From contig WGLX01000008.1 in assembly GCA_016125355.1 (NCBI GenBank), positions 53,627 to 117,626 of the forward strand: a stretch of DNA of 64,000 bases, written 5' to 3'. Both the position numbers and the translations under genes were made by a program. Positions 17,285-27,500 of this stretch are shown piece after piece; the first letter of the stretch is position 1; each line of letters starts with the position of its first letter. The stretch comes from Actinomycetales bacterium. Its GTDB lineage: Bacteria > Actinomycetota > Actinomycetes > S36-B12. The notes below the pieces were generated by a model. That model was not told where the DNA came from. It was given only the letters and a program-made list of their open reading frames with translations, and ran no database searches.

Positions 17285-17962
17285 GTGGTCACCGAGGCCG
17301 TGCCTGCCTATGACGTCGTCCTGATCGATCTCGACGGCACCATCATCGACTCGGAGCCGGGCATCCACACCGCGCTTCGGTACGCCCTCGTGGAGGGGTT
17401 CGGGATCGTGCCGACGGCCGCCGAGCTGCAGGAGTTCATGGGCCCGCCCCTGTCCGACATCCTCCCCCGGGTCTACGGCATGTCCGATCCGTCCGACCAC
17501 GCACGGTTCTTCGAGCTCTACTGCGAGAAGTACTTCCATGACACGGAGTACGAGTTCGACGTCTACCCCGGAGTGTCCGAGCTGATCGCCGACCTGCATG
17601 CGCACGGCGTCGACGTCGTGCTGGCCACCGCGAAGCCGCAGGAGTCCGCCGAACGCATCCTCGACAAGGCCGGGCTGCGGCCGCTGTTCGAGTTCGTGGC
17701 CGGCTCGGCCTCGGACGGCTCGCGGCAGGAGAAGGCGGACGTGATCGCCCACGCGTTCGAGCACATCAACGCTGACGGTTCCACGCACCGGATCGTCATG
17801 GTCGGGGATCGCGAGCTCGACGCACAGGCAGCGCAGGCTCATGAAGTCGACAGCATCCTGGTGGAGTGGGGCTACGCGCCGGAGGGGGAGCTGGCGGCTG
17901 CCGGTGCCACCCACGTGGTCCGCGACGTCGGCGCCCTGCGCGCCCTCCTGCTCCCCTCCTGA
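17285..17962 (+). CDS. HAD-superfamily hydrolase (phosphoglycolate phosphatase-like)
   Basis: 225 aa from a GTG at 17285, 3 bp after the SDR stop. Motif I is IDLDGTIIDSE with nucleophile D15 and acid D17. Motif II is in LATAKPQ, and motif IV is MVGDRELD. The helical cap between motifs I and II is of the subclass I type. It dephosphorylates a small molecule or is a promiscuous phosphatase. It is convergent with the LLM gene at 17978. Confidence 0.88.
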   Translation: MVTEAVPAYDVVLIDLDGTIIDSEPGIHTALRYALVEGFGIVPTAAELQEFMGPPLSDILPRVYGMSDPSDHARFFELYCEKYFHDTEYEFDVYPGVSELIADLHAHGVDVVLATAKPQESAERILDKAGLRPLFEFVAGSASDGSRQEKADVIAHAFEHINADGSTHRIVMVGDRELDAQAAQAHEVDSILVEWGYAPEGELAAAGATHVVRDVGALRALLLPS

Positions 17963-17977
17963 TCGTTGAGTGTCCGG

Positions 17978-18841
17978 TCAGCCCGCATCGAGGGCGGACT
18001 TGACCCGGCCGAGGTAGTCGACGTGCGCGGCGATCGAGTCCAGTCCCGCCTTCTGCGTCAGCACCGAGACGCCGGTGCCGCCCGCCGCCCGCCACCGCGC
18101 GGTCATCGCGACGACGTCCTCGGGCGTCCGGGCCCGGGTGAGGATCAGCTCGCGGCCGAAGCCGTCCTCGTCGCGACCCGCCTCCGAGAGCAGCTCGCGC
18201 ACCCGACCGAGCCCGGCAATCGCGTCGTCCGGGTTGCCGGCGAAGGTGAACCCGTCCCCGAGCCGGGACCCCCGGCGGAACGCGGCCTCGCTGAACCCGC
18301 CGACCCAGATCGGGATCTGCCGGTTCGGGCGGGGATTGATGCAGCACCGCTCGAGAGTGTGGAAACGTCCCTCGAAGGTCACGAGGGGCTCGTCCCAGAG
18401 GCGGCGCATCAAGGCGATCTGCTCATCGAGGCGCGCTCCCCGATGCGCGAACTCCACGCCGAGCGCGTCGTACTCCACCCAGTTCCACCCCGTGCCGACG
18501 CCGATGCGCAGGCGGCCCCCGCTCAGCAGATCGGCATCGGCCGCCTGCTGGGCGGCCAGCACCGTCTGCCGCTGGGGCAGGATCAGGATGCCGGTCGCCA
18601 GCTCGATCCGCGAGGTGATCCCCGCGAGGTAGCCGAACGCCACGAACGGATCGTGGAAGGAGTCGTCCTCGGTGTACGGCCCCCACAGCGGCGGCTCCCG
18701 ATCCGCGTGCTCCGCACCGACGACGTGGTCGTAGAACAGCAGGCTGTCGAATCCGAGCTCCTCCGCAGCGAGGCCGATCTCGCGAAGACCCCTCGGGTCA
18801 CCGTGGGTCTCGTTCTGCGGGTAGACCACGCCGAGCTTCAC
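17978..18841 (-). CDS. LLM-class F420-dependent oxidoreductase (copy 2)
   Basis: 287 aa from a GTG at 18841 overlapping the SnoaL stop. It has LAAEELGFDSLLFYDHVVGA, TGILILPQRQ, and GGRLRIGVGTGWNWVEYDAL, which are the conserved barrel strands of actinobacterial LLM enzymes. The later RRGSRLGDGFTFAGNPDDAI also matches. It is likely F420-dependent by family, as FMN monooxygenases of this group usually lack this glycine pattern. Operon 17978-20216 pairs it with another LLM enzyme around a SnoaL protein. Confidence 0.87.
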   Translation of the reverse strand: MKLGVVYPQNETHGDPRGLREIGLAAEELGFDSLLFYDHVVGAEHADREPPLWGPYTEDDSFHDPFVAFGYLAGITSRIELATGILILPQRQTVLAAQQAADADLLSGGRLRIGVGTGWNWVEYDALGVEFAHRGARLDEQIALMRRLWDEPLVTFEGRFHTLERCCINPRPNRQIPIWVGGFSEAAFRRGSRLGDGFTFAGNPDDAIAGLGRVRELLSEAGRDEDGFGRELILTRARTPEDVVAMTARWRAAGGTGVSVLTQKAGLDSIAAHVDYLGRVKSALDAG

Positions 18842-19290
18842 GAGGACTTCGCCCGCCTGGGGTTGACGACACCACCTTCGCGGCGGGGCTCGATCCCGGC
18901 CTCCTTGACGCGACGCTCGCGGATGCGCCAGGCGCCGCCGATGCGCACCCACGAGTCGTGGTACTCGCCCCACAGGATCATGTCCGGCTTGTCGCGATCA
19001 AGGAACCGGTGCCATGCGCGCACGTAGCTGACCGCGTCGGCGCTGTCCTCCCCCGTGAAGGTGATCGAGATGTTGCTGATGAGGTGCTGGGTGGCCTCGA
19101 ACTGCGCCAGCACGCGGTTCATCCACTCGACGACCGCATCCGGTCCGTGCATGTCCCCACTGTGCGGCGAGGCGAACACGCAGTCGTCCGCGAACACCAG
19201 GTGGTGGTTCTCGGTATCCAGCCAGTCCGTCGCCCGCGCGTAGACGAACATCTGCTCCGTGATCGCCGCCCGGTCCTCGAGCCTGTCCAC
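18838..19290 (-). CDS. SnoaL-like / NTF2-fold protein
   Basis: 150 aa from a GTG at 19290, 2 bp after the upstream stop. The sequence LEDRAAITEQMFVYARATDW, followed by FADDCVFASPHSG and WMNRVLAQFEATQHLISNIS, is a SnoaL-like domain, with a strand VRIGGAWRIRERRV at the end. It sits between two LLM oxidoreductases and overlaps the next gene by 4 bp, which suggests it works with them. Confidence 0.8.
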   Translation of the reverse strand: MDRLEDRAAITEQMFVYARATDWLDTENHHLVFADDCVFASPHSGDMHGPDAVVEWMNRVLAQFEATQHLISNISITFTGEDSADAVSYVRAWHRFLDRDKPDMILWGEYHDSWVRIGGAWRIRERRVKEAGIEPRREGGVVNPRRAKSS

Positions 19291-19292
19291 GG

Positions 19293-20216
19293 CTATCGCC
19301 CCGCCGCGTCGAGCACCGGCGCCAGCCGGTCCGGGACGGCCAGCCAGTCCTCGGGCGAGGTGATGGCCGGATCGAAGTTGGCCTCGATCGAGACGGCATC
19401 CACACCGGCCGCGGCCGCCGCCGCCACCTGCTCGCTGAGCTCGTCGACCGTGAGCGGCCGCAGGTTGGCGACCACCACCGGCGGGTCGGTGAACAGGTTC
19501 CAGCACATCTTCAGCGGCTCGAGCCCACCGGGCCGCAGCTCCGCGAGACGGGCCATCGTCTCCAGGTGCTGCTCGAGGGTCCCCGACGCCGGGTTCCACC
19601 AGTCGAACTGCTCAGCGGTGCGGCGGATTCCCGCCTCCGAGCGCATCCCCGACATCAGGGGCGGGTGCGGCTTCTGCACCGGCTTCGGATCGACGTCGGA
19701 CACCGGGATCCGGAAGAACTCGCCCTCGAACGACACCGGATCCGGTGCCCAGCACGCCTTCAGCGCGTCGATGAGCTCGCCCGCCCGCCGGCCGCGCGTG
19801 CGCGGATCGACGTCGTACTGCGCATGCTCCTCGTCCGACCAGCCCACGCTGAACCCGAAGACGGTGCGGCCCCCGGAGAGCACGTCCAGGGTCGTGATCC
19901 GCTGGGCGAGGTCCACCGGACGGTGGTAGCCGGCCACCAGGATGCTGGTGCCGAGCACGATCTCCGAGGTCCAGCCGGCCACCACGCCCAGCAGCTCCAG
20001 CGGCTGCAGGACCGACCGGTAGGCCTCGGGGACAGCGAGGCCGGGGCGTGCCGAGTACCCCGACACCACCTCGTGCGGATAGAACAGGTGCTGCTGGACG
20101 AACAGGTGGCCGTATCCGAGCTCCTCAGCGCGCTCGGCGAAGCCCCGGACGACCCGCGCATCGACGTGCGGGCCCAGCTGGGGCAGCGCCAAGCCGACGC
20201 GCATCCGGTCCGTCAT
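19293..20216 (-). CDS. LLM-class F420-dependent oxidoreductase (copy 3)
   Basis: 307 aa. FAERAEELGYGHLFVQQHLF, LGTSILVAGYHRP and SGGRTVFGFSVGWSDEE mark the LLM fold, with the usual glycine-rich turn replaced by GFSVGWS. It has a long C-terminal tail ending DRLAPVLDAAGR. First or second gene of the 17978-21800 minus-strand operon, 18 bp after the acyl-CoA synthetase stop. Confidence 0.85.
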   Translation of the reverse strand: MTDRMRVGLALPQLGPHVDARVVRGFAERAEELGYGHLFVQQHLFYPHEVVSGYSARPGLAVPEAYRSVLQPLELLGVVAGWTSEIVLGTSILVAGYHRPVDLAQRITTLDVLSGGRTVFGFSVGWSDEEHAQYDVDPRTRGRRAGELIDALKACWAPDPVSFEGEFFRIPVSDVDPKPVQKPHPPLMSGMRSEAGIRRTAEQFDWWNPASGTLEQHLETMARLAELRPGGLEPLKMCWNLFTDPPVVVANLRPLTVDELSEQVAAAAAAGVDAVSIEANFDPAITSPEDWLAVPDRLAPVLDAAGR

Positions 20217-20234
20217 GGATCCGTCCCTCCCGGC

Positions 20235-21800
20235 TCAGCCGCCGATGGTGCGCTCGCCGTCCCAGTACGGGCGGCGCAGCGACTTCTTGTCGACCTTCTG
20301 CATCTCGTTTCGAGGGAGCTCCGCGATGAACTCGTAGCGGCGCGGCACCTTGTAGGCCGCGATGAGGTCCCGGCAGAAGGCCTCGAGGTCGGCCGGGTCC
20401 GGTGGGTCCTCGGGATCGTCCGGGACGACGAGGGCGAGGAGCTGCTCGCCGAGGTCCGGGTGCGGGATGCCGATGACGGCGACATCGGCTACCGCAGGGT
20501 GCTGACGCAGGGCATTCTCGCTCTCGGACGGATACAGGTTCACCCCGCCGGAGACCACCATGTCGGAGATCCGATCGGTGATGAAGATGAAGCCGTTCTC
20601 ATCGACATGGCCCATGTCGCCCAGCGTGAACGCACCGGGTCGGACGTAGGCCTTGGCCGTCTTCTCCGGATCCTGGTGATAGGTGGGGCCGTAGCCCTCC
20701 GGCGCCTCGAAGGCGAGGATCCCGGTCTCCCCCGGCGCGAGCTCCTGACCGTCCTCGTCGACGACGATCACCCGGAACGGGTCCACCGCCCGCCCGACCG
20801 AGCCTGGATGCTCGAGCCACTCGGTGGCACTGATCCGGCACAGGGTGCCGGATTCGCTCCCGCCGTACGACTCGAGCAGCACGGGGCCGAACCAGTCGAT
20901 CATGGCCCGCTTCACGTCGGGCGGGCAGGCGGATCCGGTGTGCGCGATGAGTTGCACGCTGCTCACGTCAGCGTTCGCGCGCACGTCGGGGTCGACGGCC
21001 AGCAGCCGCTGGAAGTGCGTCGGCACCATGACCGACGAGGCCACCCGGTAGCGGTCGATGAGGCCGAGCACGGCCGCGCCGTCGAACTTGCCGACCACGA
21101 CCACCGGTCGCCCGAGGAGCAGGTGCCGTACCGCCGTGAGCGGCCCGTTGTGCTGCAGGGGGCCGACCACGATGTGGAAGCCCTCGGGGAACTGCGCCCG
21201 CTCCCGCAGCTTGGCGAGGTACTCGCGGTGCGTGGTCACCGGCGCGAGCACCCACCGGGTCTTCGTGCCGCGCGCCCTGCCCGTGGTGCCCGAGGTGTAG
21301 ACCATGGCTGGTCGGGCGGGCCGGTCGGGGACGTCCGTCAGCGCCGGCGCCGACGAGATCCAGTCGTCCCACGAGACCAGCCCGTGATGAGTCGAGCCGG
21401 ACGAGGCTCCCGAGTGCAGGACGACGACGCGGACCAGGCCCGCCTCCAGCGCAGCCACCGCAGTCGCCGCGCTGCTCGGGCCGGCGATGAGACCGACCAT
21501 GGACGCGTCGTCGATCTGGTCCGTCAGTTCGGGAAGGGTGAGCTGCCGGGAGACCGCCACCGTGCCCACGCCCACCAGCGCGGCGGCCGCGTGCGCCTCG
21601 AGGGTCGGCGCGGCGTTGTCGCCCATGATCCCCCAGCGCTGGTCCGGGTCGGTGGCCACCGCCAGCATCTGCGCACCCGCGGCCGTCAGGTCCGCCACCA
21701 CCTGCGACCACGTGCGCTCGCCGGAGCCGTCGACCAGGGCGATCCCGTCCGGATCGAGTTGCGCAGCGTCGGCAATGGGTCCGAGGGGCAGGTCAGCCAC
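20235..21800 (-). CDS. AMP-binding acyl-CoA synthetase/ligase
   Basis: 521 aa. The adenylation P-loop is [16 protein letters not shown]. Further core motifs are [31 protein letters not shown] and the C-terminal lysine motif [14 protein letters not shown]. All catalytic elements are present, so it should activate a carboxylic acid to an acyl-CoA. The N-terminus [20 protein letters not shown] is short for the family. It heads the minus-strand operon with two LLM enzymes and is divergent from the acyl-CoA dehydrogenase at 21952. Confidence 0.9.
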   Translation of the reverse strand: MADLPLGPIADAAQLDPDGIALVDGSGERTWSQVVADLTAAGAQMLAVATDPDQRWGIMGDNAAPTLEAHAAAALVGVGTVAVSRQLTLPELTDQIDDASMVGLIAGPSSAATAVAALEAGLVRVVVLHSGASSGSTHHGLVSWDDWISSAPALTDVPDRPARPAMVYTSGTTGRARGTKTRWVLAPVTTHREYLAKLRERAQFPEGFHIVVGPLQHNGPLTAVRHLLLGRPVVVVGKFDGAAVLGLIDRYRVASSVMVPTHFQRLLAVDPDVRANADVSSVQLIAHTGSACPPDVKRAMIDWFGPVLLESYGGSESGTLCRISATEWLEHPGSVGRAVDPFRVIVVDEDGQELAPGETGILAFEAPEGYGPTYHQDPEKTAKAYVRPGAFTLGDMGHVDENGFIFITDRISDMVVSGGVNLYPSESENALRQHPAVADVAVIGIPHPDLGEQLLALVVPDDPEDPPDPADLEAFCRDLIAAYKVPRRYEFIAELPRNEMQKVDKKSLRRPYWDGERTIGG

Positions 21801-21951
21801 GGGCAGTCCTCACGGTGATCGGTCGCGAACTCGCGCCGGCGGACGGTTGCATCCGCCCCAGCACAGGCGCGAGGATAGCGCGGTTACTAAAGTGCGAGTC
21901 AAGAAACAGCACCCTCAGCAGGGTGACCACCCGACGAGTCGCGGAGCGAGC

Positions 21952-23169
21952 ATGGACTTCCAGCCGAGTGCGCAGGCACAGGAGCTGTCTGCCCAGATGT
22001 GGGACTTCCTCAACGAGAAGGTGCTGCCGGCGGAGGCCGTGTACGACGCCTATCGGGCGGAGGTGGGACCGGACGACCACACGCTGCCGCCGGTCGTGGA
22101 GGAGCTGAAGGCCGAAGCACGTGCCCAGGGCCTGTGGAACCTGTTCCTCCCTGCGGTCAGCGGGCTGACGAATGTCGACTACGCGCAGCTGGCCGAGATC
22201 TCGGGCTGGAGCGTCGACATCTTCCCCGAGGCGATCAACTGCCAGGCCCCGGACACCGGCAACATGGAGACCATCCACCTGTTCGGCACGGACGAGCAGA
22301 AGGCCCAGTGGCTCGAGCCGCTGCTCGACGGCACCATCCGGTCCGGGTTCGCGATGACCGAGCCCTACGTCGCCTCGAGCGACGCGACGAACATCGAGTG
22401 CTCCATCGTGCGCGACGGTGACGAGTACGTCATCAACGGCACCAAGTGGTGGACCTCCGGCGCGAACGACCCGCGCTGCCGGATCCTGATCGTCATGGGC
22501 AAGACCGACCCCGACGGCCCGGCCCACCGCCAGCAGTCGATGGTGCTCGTGCCCGTCGACACCCCCGGAGTGAACATCGTCCGCTCCCTGACGGTGTTCG
22601 GGCGGCAGGACCAGCACGGCCACGCCTGGATCGAGTTCGAGAACGTCCGCGTGCCGGTGAGCAACCTCCTCGCCGAGGAGGGCGACGGCTTCATGATCGC
22701 CCAGGCCCGACTCGGCCCCGGCCGCATCCACCACTGCATGCGCTCCATCGGCGCGGCCGAGCGGGCGCTGCAGATGATGGTCGAGCGCGCCAAGTCACGA
22801 GTCGCCTTCGGCGGCCCGCTCGCCGACCAGGGCTCCATCCAGGAGTGGATCGCCGAGTCCCGGATCGAGATCGAACAGGCCCGGCTACTCACCCTGAAGG
22901 CCGCCTGGATGATCGACCAGGGCAACGCCAAGTCCGCCAAGACCGAGATCGCCGCGATCAAGGTCATGGCCCCACGGGTCGCCTGCAACGTCATCGACCG
23001 CGCCATCCAGGTCCACGGCGGCCTCGGCGTCTGCGACGACATCCCGCTGGCCAAGATGTACGGCTGGCAGCGCGCCCTGAAGATCTTCGACGGCCCGGAC
23101 CAGGTGCACCTGCGCTCGATCGCGCGCTGGGAGCTCAAGCGGGATCGGGCTGTGCAGCTCCCTGCATGA
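21952..23169 (+). CDS. Acyl-CoA dehydrogenase (ACAD10/11-like)
   Basis: 405 aa from the ATG at 21952, selected because the upstream in-frame sequence is low-complexity. FAD-binding features include [32 protein letters not shown] and the C-terminal [20 protein letters not shown], followed by the ACAD10/11-type motif [18 protein letters not shown]. It dehydrogenates an acyl-CoA between the alpha and beta carbons. It faces away from the acyl-CoA synthetase and overlaps the convergent TetR gene by 35 bp. Confidence 0.9.
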   Translation: MDFQPSAQAQELSAQMWDFLNEKVLPAEAVYDAYRAEVGPDDHTLPPVVEELKAEARAQGLWNLFLPAVSGLTNVDYAQLAEISGWSVDIFPEAINCQAPDTGNMETIHLFGTDEQKAQWLEPLLDGTIRSGFAMTEPYVASSDATNIECSIVRDGDEYVINGTKWWTSGANDPRCRILIVMGKTDPDGPAHRQQSMVLVPVDTPGVNIVRSLTVFGRQDQHGHAWIEFENVRVPVSNLLAEEGDGFMIAQARLGPGRIHHCMRSIGAAERALQMMVERAKSRVAFGGPLADQGSIQEWIAESRIEIEQARLLTLKAAWMIDQGNAKSAKTEIAAIKVMAPRVACNVIDRAIQVHGGLGVCDDIPLAKMYGWQRALKIFDGPDQVHLRSIARWELKRDRAVQLPA

Positions 23170-23800
23170 TCGGCACGAGGATGTCGGCCAGGGTCGCCTC
23201 GACCTTGGTCACCGGGAGCCGGCTCAGGGAGCCGTCGAGCCAGGCGGTCTGACTGAGCGCCAGGAGCGCCGCCAGGAAGCGGAATCCCAGCAGGCGCACG
23301 GCGTACTGCTCACGGGCCTTGCGTGAGCTGCGCGGCGGCCGCTCGTCCTCAGGCAGGTAGTCGAAGGCCCGCTGGGCATGGCGTTCCTGCCACGCCTCGT
23401 ACATGCGGCGGGACTGGGGCGTCGCGCCGTTCAGGTGCAGCGTGAGGAACCGGGCCTCCACCGGGTGGGTCCGCCACCACGCCCACCCGGCGTAGATGAC
23501 CTCGCGGAGGACGGACTCGTCCAGGGTGTCGGCCGTGGCGCGGACGGAGTCGACCATGGCGCTGAAGCCCTGCAGGCAGGACTCGAAGGCCTGGTCGAAG
23601 AGCTCCTCCTTGCCGCCGAAGTGGTAGTACACGGCCGTCGGGGCGACGCCGCACTCCTGCGCGATGTCCTCGACGGTCGCCTCGGCGTAGGTCAGGCGGG
23701 AGAAGACGTTCGTGGCGGCCCGGACGATCTCACTGCGGCGGGACGGGCGGTGCGCGGGCCGTGCCGCTGCTGCCGGGACCTCGTCCACGCGGTCATCCAT
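23135..23800 (-). CDS. TetR-family transcriptional regulator
   Basis: 221 aa from the ATG at 23800 ([10 protein letters not shown]); a longer frame starts inside the opposite TetR gene and was rejected. The helix-turn-helix is [20 protein letters not shown] followed by [20 protein letters not shown]. The C-terminal ligand-binding part is unique. Its stop lies 35 bp inside the end of the acyl-CoA dehydrogenase gene. It is divergent from a second TetR, and is a candidate repressor of the acyl-CoA gene block. Confidence 0.85.
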   Translation of the reverse strand: MDDRVDEVPAAAARPAHRPSRRSEIVRAATNVFSRLTYAEATVEDIAQECGVAPTAVYYHFGGKEELFDQAFESCLQGFSAMVDSVRATADTLDESVLREVIYAGWAWWRTHPVEARFLTLHLNGATPQSRRMYEAWQERHAQRAFDYLPEDERPPRSSRKAREQYAVRLLGFRFLAALLALSQTAWLDGSLSRLPVTKVEATLADILVPIMQGAAQPDPA

Positions 23801-23836
23801 TCGGTCGCCAACCTTCCCCTGCGAGTACCCCAGCAG

Positions 23837-23860
23837 GCATCCTCCTGTGTGGGAGGATGC
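23837..23860. promoter_or_regulatory. Hairpin/operator between two divergent TetR genes
   Basis: GCATCCTCC-TGTGTG-GGAGGATGC, 9-bp perfect arms. It lies in the 67-bp gap between the divergent TetR starts, and its right arm holds the GGAGGA ribosome site of the plus-strand TetR. It could be an autoregulatory operator or block translation as an RNA hairpin. Confidence 0.55.
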
Positions 23861-23867
23861 GCGAATC

Positions 23868-24467
23868 ATGCCAAAGTCGCGCTCCTCACGCCCGGCCAAC
23901 AGGCCGTCGAGGCGGCACGAGATCCTCCAGGCCGCCGTCGAGCTGCTGGCGGTCCAGCCCCCGGACGAGATCGCAGTCTCCGACATCGCAGCCCACTGCG
24001 GCATGACCCCGGCGGCCTTCTACTACCACTTCTCCTCGAAGGACGAGATCCTCGACGAGATCGTCGAGGACTTCTCCGCGCAGTGGTCCGACGTGGTGGG
24101 GACCGCCTTGGGCAAGGTCAAGCACCGTGAGGACCTCGCGGAGTGCGTCGACGAGGTGCTGGCGTGGGTGGAGGAGAACGAGCGCCCGGCGCGCGTCTAC
24201 TTCGTGACGTCCATCGGGGCCACGAGCGCCTGCGAGGCCGTGCGTCGGCGTACCCGCAACGACCTGGGGCGCCGGGCAGCGCGCGCGCTGCGGGAGACCG
24301 CCCCCCAGCAGGACCGGATCCGCCTGGCCATCGCCGGCCTGGGCCTGATCACCCTGCTCGAGATCGTCTCGCGGAGCCGGCTGGAGCTCGATGCCAGCTA
24401 CCGCACGCTCGGTCCGGTGCGGTTCCGGGCCACGGCCGCCCAGCTGGCCGAGTCCCTCGTGCACTGA
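23868..24467 (+). CDS. TetR-family transcriptional regulator
   Basis: 199 aa from the ATG at 23868, with GGAGGAT upstream. The DNA-binding part is RHEILQAAVELLAVQPPDEI then DIAAHCGMTPAAFYYHFSSK. The gene is on the same strand as icmF, 93 bp before it. It is a candidate regulator of the mutase operon. Confidence 0.85.
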   Translation: MPKSRSSRPANRPSRRHEILQAAVELLAVQPPDEIAVSDIAAHCGMTPAAFYYHFSSKDEILDEIVEDFSAQWSDVVGTALGKVKHREDLAECVDEVLAWVEENERPARVYFVTSIGATSACEAVRRRTRNDLGRRAARALRETAPQQDRIRLAIAGLGLITLLEIVSRSRLELDASYRTLGPVRFRATAAQLAESLVH

Positions 24468-24560
24468 CGCCCATACCGGGAACCGACGGATATCAGGATT
24501 CGCTGTACCCAGAAACACGGATATCCTAATATTTGTCATCCAAGGTATGAAGGAGGCGAC
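24468..24560 (+). promoter_or_regulatory. icmF promoter region with repeated ACGGATATC
   Basis: Two direct copies of ACGGATATC at 24486-24494 and 24517-24525 (31 bp apart, three helical turns). The second is followed by CTAATATTTG, an AT-rich patch that may be the -10 region. AAGGAGG at 24550 is the icmF ribosome site. The spaced repeats would suit a dimeric TetR-type regulator. Confidence 0.45.
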
Positions 24561-27500
24561 GTGACGGACGTGCACGCACCGGCCCACCCCGTTCGATTCG
24601 TGACGGCGGCGAGCCTGTTCGACGGCCATGACGCCTCGATCAACATCATGCGCCGCATCCTCCAGGCGCAGGGCTGCGAGGTGATCCACCTCGGCCACGA
24701 CCGCAGCGTCGACCAGGTGGTCCGTGCGGTCATCCAGGAGGACGCCCAGGGCGTGGCCATCTCCTCGTACCAGGGCGGCCACGTCGAGTACTTCACCTAC
24801 CTCCGCGAGCTGCTCGACCAGCGCGGCGCGAGCCACGTGCGCATCTACGGAGGCGGTGGCGGCGTCATCGTCCCCCAGGAGATCGAGCTACTCGCGCAGC
24901 GCGGCGCCAGGATCTTCTCCCCCGAGGACGGCCAGCGACTGGGCCTGGTCGGGATGATCGCCTCGATGGTCGAGGAGTGCGACGTCGCGCTCGACGGTGC
25001 CCCCAGCCTCGACGCGGTCCTGGCTGGCGGCGACGCCGAGCTCTCCCGGGCCATCACCCTCCTCGAGGAGGGCCGCGCGCCCGCCGGGTTGCGCGAGGGC
25101 CTGCTGGCCGCCGCCGAGCAGCGCACCACCCCGGTTCTCGGCATCACCGGCACCGGTGGCTCCGGCAAGTCGTCGTTGACCGACGAGCTGCTTCGCCGCT
25201 TCCGCGCCGACCAGGAGGGCAAGCTCAGTATCGCCGTCATCGCGGTCGACCCGACGCGCCGCAAGGGCGGCGGTGCGCTCCTCGGCGACCGCATCCGCAT
25301 GAACTCCATCGATATGGGCGGCGTGTACTTCCGCTCGCTGGCCACCCGCCGGGCCGGATCCGAGATCCCCGAGCACCTCTCCGACGTGATCGCCGCCTGC
25401 AAGGCCACCCATGACCTCATCATCGTCGAGACCCCGGGCATCGGCCAGGGCGACGCGGGCATCGTGCCCTTCTGCGACGTGGCGCTCTATGTCATGACTC
25501 CCGAGTTCGGCGCGGCCTCGCAGCTCGAGAAGATCGACATGCTCGACTACGCGGACGCCGTGGCGATCAACAAGTTCGAGCGCCGCGGCGCCGACGACGC
25601 TCGGCGCGACGTTGCCCGCCAGCTCATGCGCAACCGCGAGGCGTTCGGCTCCTCCTGGGAGGCGATGCCGGTCTTCGGCACGTCTGCGGCCCGGTTCGCC
25701 GACGACGGCGTCACCGCGCTGTACCACTACCTGCGCGACCAGCTCACCGACAAGGGCCTCGCCGCCGGAAGCGGCCTGCTGCCGCGCGTCGACACCAAGT
25801 ACCCCACGGGCCTGACCACGATCGTCCCGCCGGCGCGGGCCCGCTACCTCTCCGACATCTCCGAGACCATCCGCCGGTATCACGCCACCACCGCCGACCA
25901 GGCGGCCATCGCACGCCGGGCCCAGCACCTTCAGACGGCGGCCGACATGCTGGCGGCCGAGGGCGCCGACACCAGCGCGGTCGTCGAGCTGCTCGCCGCC
26001 CAGGAGACGGAGCTGCAGCCCCAGGTCGCCGCCCTGCTCGAGGAGTGGCCCCGGCTCCGCGAGCAGTACGGGCAGGATGAGCTCGTCGTCCGGATCCGCG
26101 ACAACGAGCTGCACACCGCCCTGTGGAGGGAGACGCTCTCCGGGTCGCGCGTCCCACGCGTTGCCCTGCCGCGCACCGAGGACCATGGGGACCTCGTGCG
26201 CTACCTGCGCGAGGAGAACCTGCCGGGCCGGTTCCCGTACACCGCAGGCGTGTTCCCCTTCAAGCGGGAGGGCGAGGCGCCGGCGCGCATGTTCGCCGGT
26301 GAGGGGGATCCGTACCGCACCAACCGCCGATTCCACCTGCTGGCGTCGGGGCAGCCGGCCACCCGCCTCTCGACGGCCTTCGACTCCGTGACGCTCTACG
26401 GCCGGGACCCGAACGAGCAGCCCGATGTGTACGGCAAGGTCGGCACGTCGGGCGTCAGCATCGCGACGCTCGACGACATGAAAGTCCTGTACTCGGGCTT
26501 CGACCTGTGCGACCCCTCGACGTCGGTCTCCATGACGATCAACGGCCCCGCGCCGACGATCCTCGCGATGTTCATGAACACCGCGATCGACCAGCGGCTC
26601 GATGCGTTCCGTGAGCAGGAGGGCCGCGAGCCCACCCCCGAGGAGGCGGCGGAGATCCGTGCGTGGGTGCTCGCCAACGTGCGCGGCACGGTCCAGGCCG
26701 ACATCCTCAAGGAGGACCAGGGCCAGAACACCTGCATCTTCAGCACCGAGTTCGCGCTGCGCTGCATGGCCGACGTGCAGGAGTGGTTCATCCAGAACCG
26801 CGTCCGCAACTTCTACTCGGTCTCGATCTCCGGCTACCACATCGCGGAGGCGGGAGCGAACCCCATCTCGCAGCTCGCGTTCACCCTGGCCAACGGCTTC
26901 ACGTACGTCGAGGCCTACTTGGCGCGGGGCATGAGCGTCGACGACTTCGCGCCCAACTTCTCGTTCTTCTTCTCGAACGGCATCGATGCGGAGTACACCG
27001 TCCTCGGCCGGGTCGCACGGCGAATCTGGGCCATCGCGATGAAGGAGCGCTACGGCGCGGACGATCGCAGCCAGAAGCTGAAGTACCACATCCAGACGAG
27101 CGGGCGCTCCCTGCACGCCCAGGAGATGGACTTCAACGACATCCGCACCACTCTCCAGGCCCTGTGCGCGATCTACGACAACTGCAACTCCCTGCACACC
27201 AACGCCTACGACGAGGCGGTCACCACGCCCAGCGCCCAGAGCGTGCGCCGGGCCTTGGCCATCCAGATGATCATTGACCAGGAGTGGGGGCTCTCGAAGA
27301 ACGAGAACCCCCTGCAGGGGTCGTACATCGTCGATGAGCTCACCGACCTGGTCGAGGAGGCGGTCCTCGCCGAGTTCGACCGCATCTCCGACCGCGGAGG
27401 CGTGCTCGGGGCCATGGAGACCGGCTACCAGCGCGGCCGGATCCAGGACGAGTCGATGCTGTACGAGCACAAGAAGCACGACGGATCGCTGCCGATCATC

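Noticed and set aside
18838..19599. Longer minus-strand frame extending the SnoaL gene upstream
   Set aside because: Extension overlaps the LLM gene and is low-complexity; the GTG at 19290, 2 bp after the LLM stop, gives a normal SnoaL length.
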